This document shows, piece after piece, positions 63,356 to 64,000 of a stretch of DNA of 64,000 nt (position 1 is its first letter; each line of letters begins with the position of its first letter). The stretch comes from Desulfovibrio porci (GTDB lineage Bacteria; Desulfobacterota; Desulfovibrionia; Desulfovibrionales; Desulfovibrionaceae), in assembly GCF_009696265.1 (NCBI RefSeq), contig NZ_VUMH01000004.1, positions 1 through 64,000 on the forward strand. Reading direction: 5' to 3'. Below the pieces are notes generated by a model, which worked only from the letters and a program-made list of their open reading frames with translations, made no database searches and was not told where the DNA came from. Both the position numbers and the translations under genes were made by a program.

Positions 63356-64000
63356 ATGCCCAATTTTGCAGCCCAGAGCGTCCGTGGTTTTCTGCTTCTT
63401 TTCTGCCTGCTGGCCGGGTTCCCCGCCGGGAGCCCGGCCGCTCCCGCACCGGACAGTCCGCGTATGACCCCGGTGGTCCGCGCCGTGCAGGCCGTGGCCC
63501 CGGCGGTGGTCAACATCACCAGCACCCACATTATTGAAGGGCAGCGCGTCTCACCTCTGGAACGCTTTTTCGGCCCCGGCTTCAGCCCCGGTTTTCCGGG
63601 TTTTGACGGCTTTCCCGGCGCGCGGCCCGGACGGCAGAAGCGCGTCAGCCTGGGGTCCGGCGTCATTGTGGACGGCCCAAAGGGTCTGGTGCTGACCAAC
63701 GCCCACGTCATCGCGGGCGGCGACGAAGTCATGGTCCATCTGCTGGACGGGCGCGAATTTCCCGCCACGGTCAAAGGCGCGGAACCGGATTTCGACATTG
63801 CCGTGCTGGAAATCAAAGGCGCGCGCGACCTTCCCGCCGTGCGTCTGGGCGACTCCGCCGACATCATGCCCGGCGAAACCGTCATCGCCATCGGCAACCC
63901 CTTCGGCTTCAACCATACGGTGACCACGGGCGTGGTTTCGGCCTTGGGCCGCACCATCCGCAACGACGGCGGCGTGTTCACGGATCTGATCCAGACCGAC
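63356..64000 (+). CDS. HtrA/DegP-family serine protease, 5' part (runs off the window)
   Basis: 215 codons are visible. Signal peptide (GFLLLFCLLAGFPAGSPAAP), then a trypsin-like domain with RAVQAVAPAVVNIT, LGSGVIVDGPKGLVLTNAHVI (catalytic His117), DFDIAVLEI (Asp147) and VIAIGNPFGFNHTVTTGVVSALGR. The sequence ends at LIQTD, just before the GNSGG serine site. PDZ domains should follow outside. GGAAGG lies upstream of ATG 63356. Periplasmic quality-control protease. Confidence 0.93.
   Translation, partial: MPNFAAQSVRGFLLLFCLLAGFPAGSPAAPAPDSPRMTPVVRAVQAVAPAVVNITSTHIIEGQRVSPLERFFGPGFSPGFPGFDGFPGARPGRQKRVSLGSGVIVDGPKGLVLTNAHVIAGGDEVMVHLLDGREFPATVKGAEPDFDIAVLEIKGARDLPAVRLGDSADIMPGETVIAIGNPFGFNHTVTTGVVSALGRTIRNDGGVFTDLIQTD

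Overview
The window is GC-rich bacterial chromosome. The gene content points to a sulfate-reducing deltaproteobacterium of the Desulfovibrio/Desulfovibrionaceae type: a type I-C CRISPR repeat very close to the Desulfovibrio vulgaris (Dvulg) consensus, rubrerythrin, hypAB, two sigma-54 activator circuits and many flavodoxin-like redox proteins. This assignment is inferred from gene content and style; no rRNA or tRNA is present to confirm it.

Layout. 1-2248: the trailer end of a type I-C CRISPR array (34 repeats here, continuing off the left edge), closed by a hairpin, then dnaE. 5.9-9.2 kb: a magnesium module made of an M-box riboswitch, an intrinsic terminator, a short leader peptide resembling enterobacterial MgtL, and mgtA. 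9.3-15.2 kb: ygiB/ygiC-like pair, small membrane protein plus queD, a WcbI-like protein, an FMN reductase, a small exported protein and a K+ channel. 15.2-25.0 kb (minus strand): a YbhGFSR-type ABC exporter split by an ArsR regulator and a very large MFS/acyltransferase/ACP/AMP-ligase fusion. 25.1-29.5 kb: an AraC regulator divergent from an aldo/keto reductase, cupin, carboxymuconolactone decarboxylase and flavodoxin operon. 30.2-38.0 kb (minus strand): RNA-binding protein, small membrane protein, a sulfonate/taurine-type ABC importer with two ATPases, a sulfotransferase-like protein with a clear -24/-12 promoter, and its probable sigma-54 activator. 38.2-42 kb: catalase with a PerR-like box, a SPOR protein and an exported protein. 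42.2-46.2 kb: a second sigma-54 activator, a nitrilase with its own -24/-12 promoter and stacked palindromes, and a frameshifted MFS transporter. 46.3-49.1 kb: hypAB, a TPR protein and an AMIN-domain protein. 49.2-51.2 kb: a 190-bp MITE-like element against a second frameshifted MFS gene, with a divergent MarR regulator. 51.4-56.5 kb (minus strand): proC, ndk, divergent polysaccharide deacetylase, ctpA-like protease, then rubrerythrin. 56.7-64.0 kb: DUF985 remnant, IMPACT-family protein, orphan RND adaptor, speA, a cobT-oppF pair, a small exported protein and the 5' part of an HtrA protease.

Most notable: (1) mgtA appears to have two stacked leader controls, an M-box with terminator followed by an MgtL-like peptide ending in three prolines; (2) two independent sigma-54 circuits in which activator, upstream palindrome and -24/-12 promoter can all be read, one driving a sulfotransferase-like protein beside a sulfonate-type importer, the other a nitrilase; (3) a 1339-residue four-domain lipid enzyme with an ArsR gene, sitting inside a ybhGFSR-like exporter locus; (4) two nearly identical CRISPR spacers differing in length and in one base; (5) a short element with 16-bp terminal inverted repeats whose end supplies part of the stop codon of the adjacent gene.
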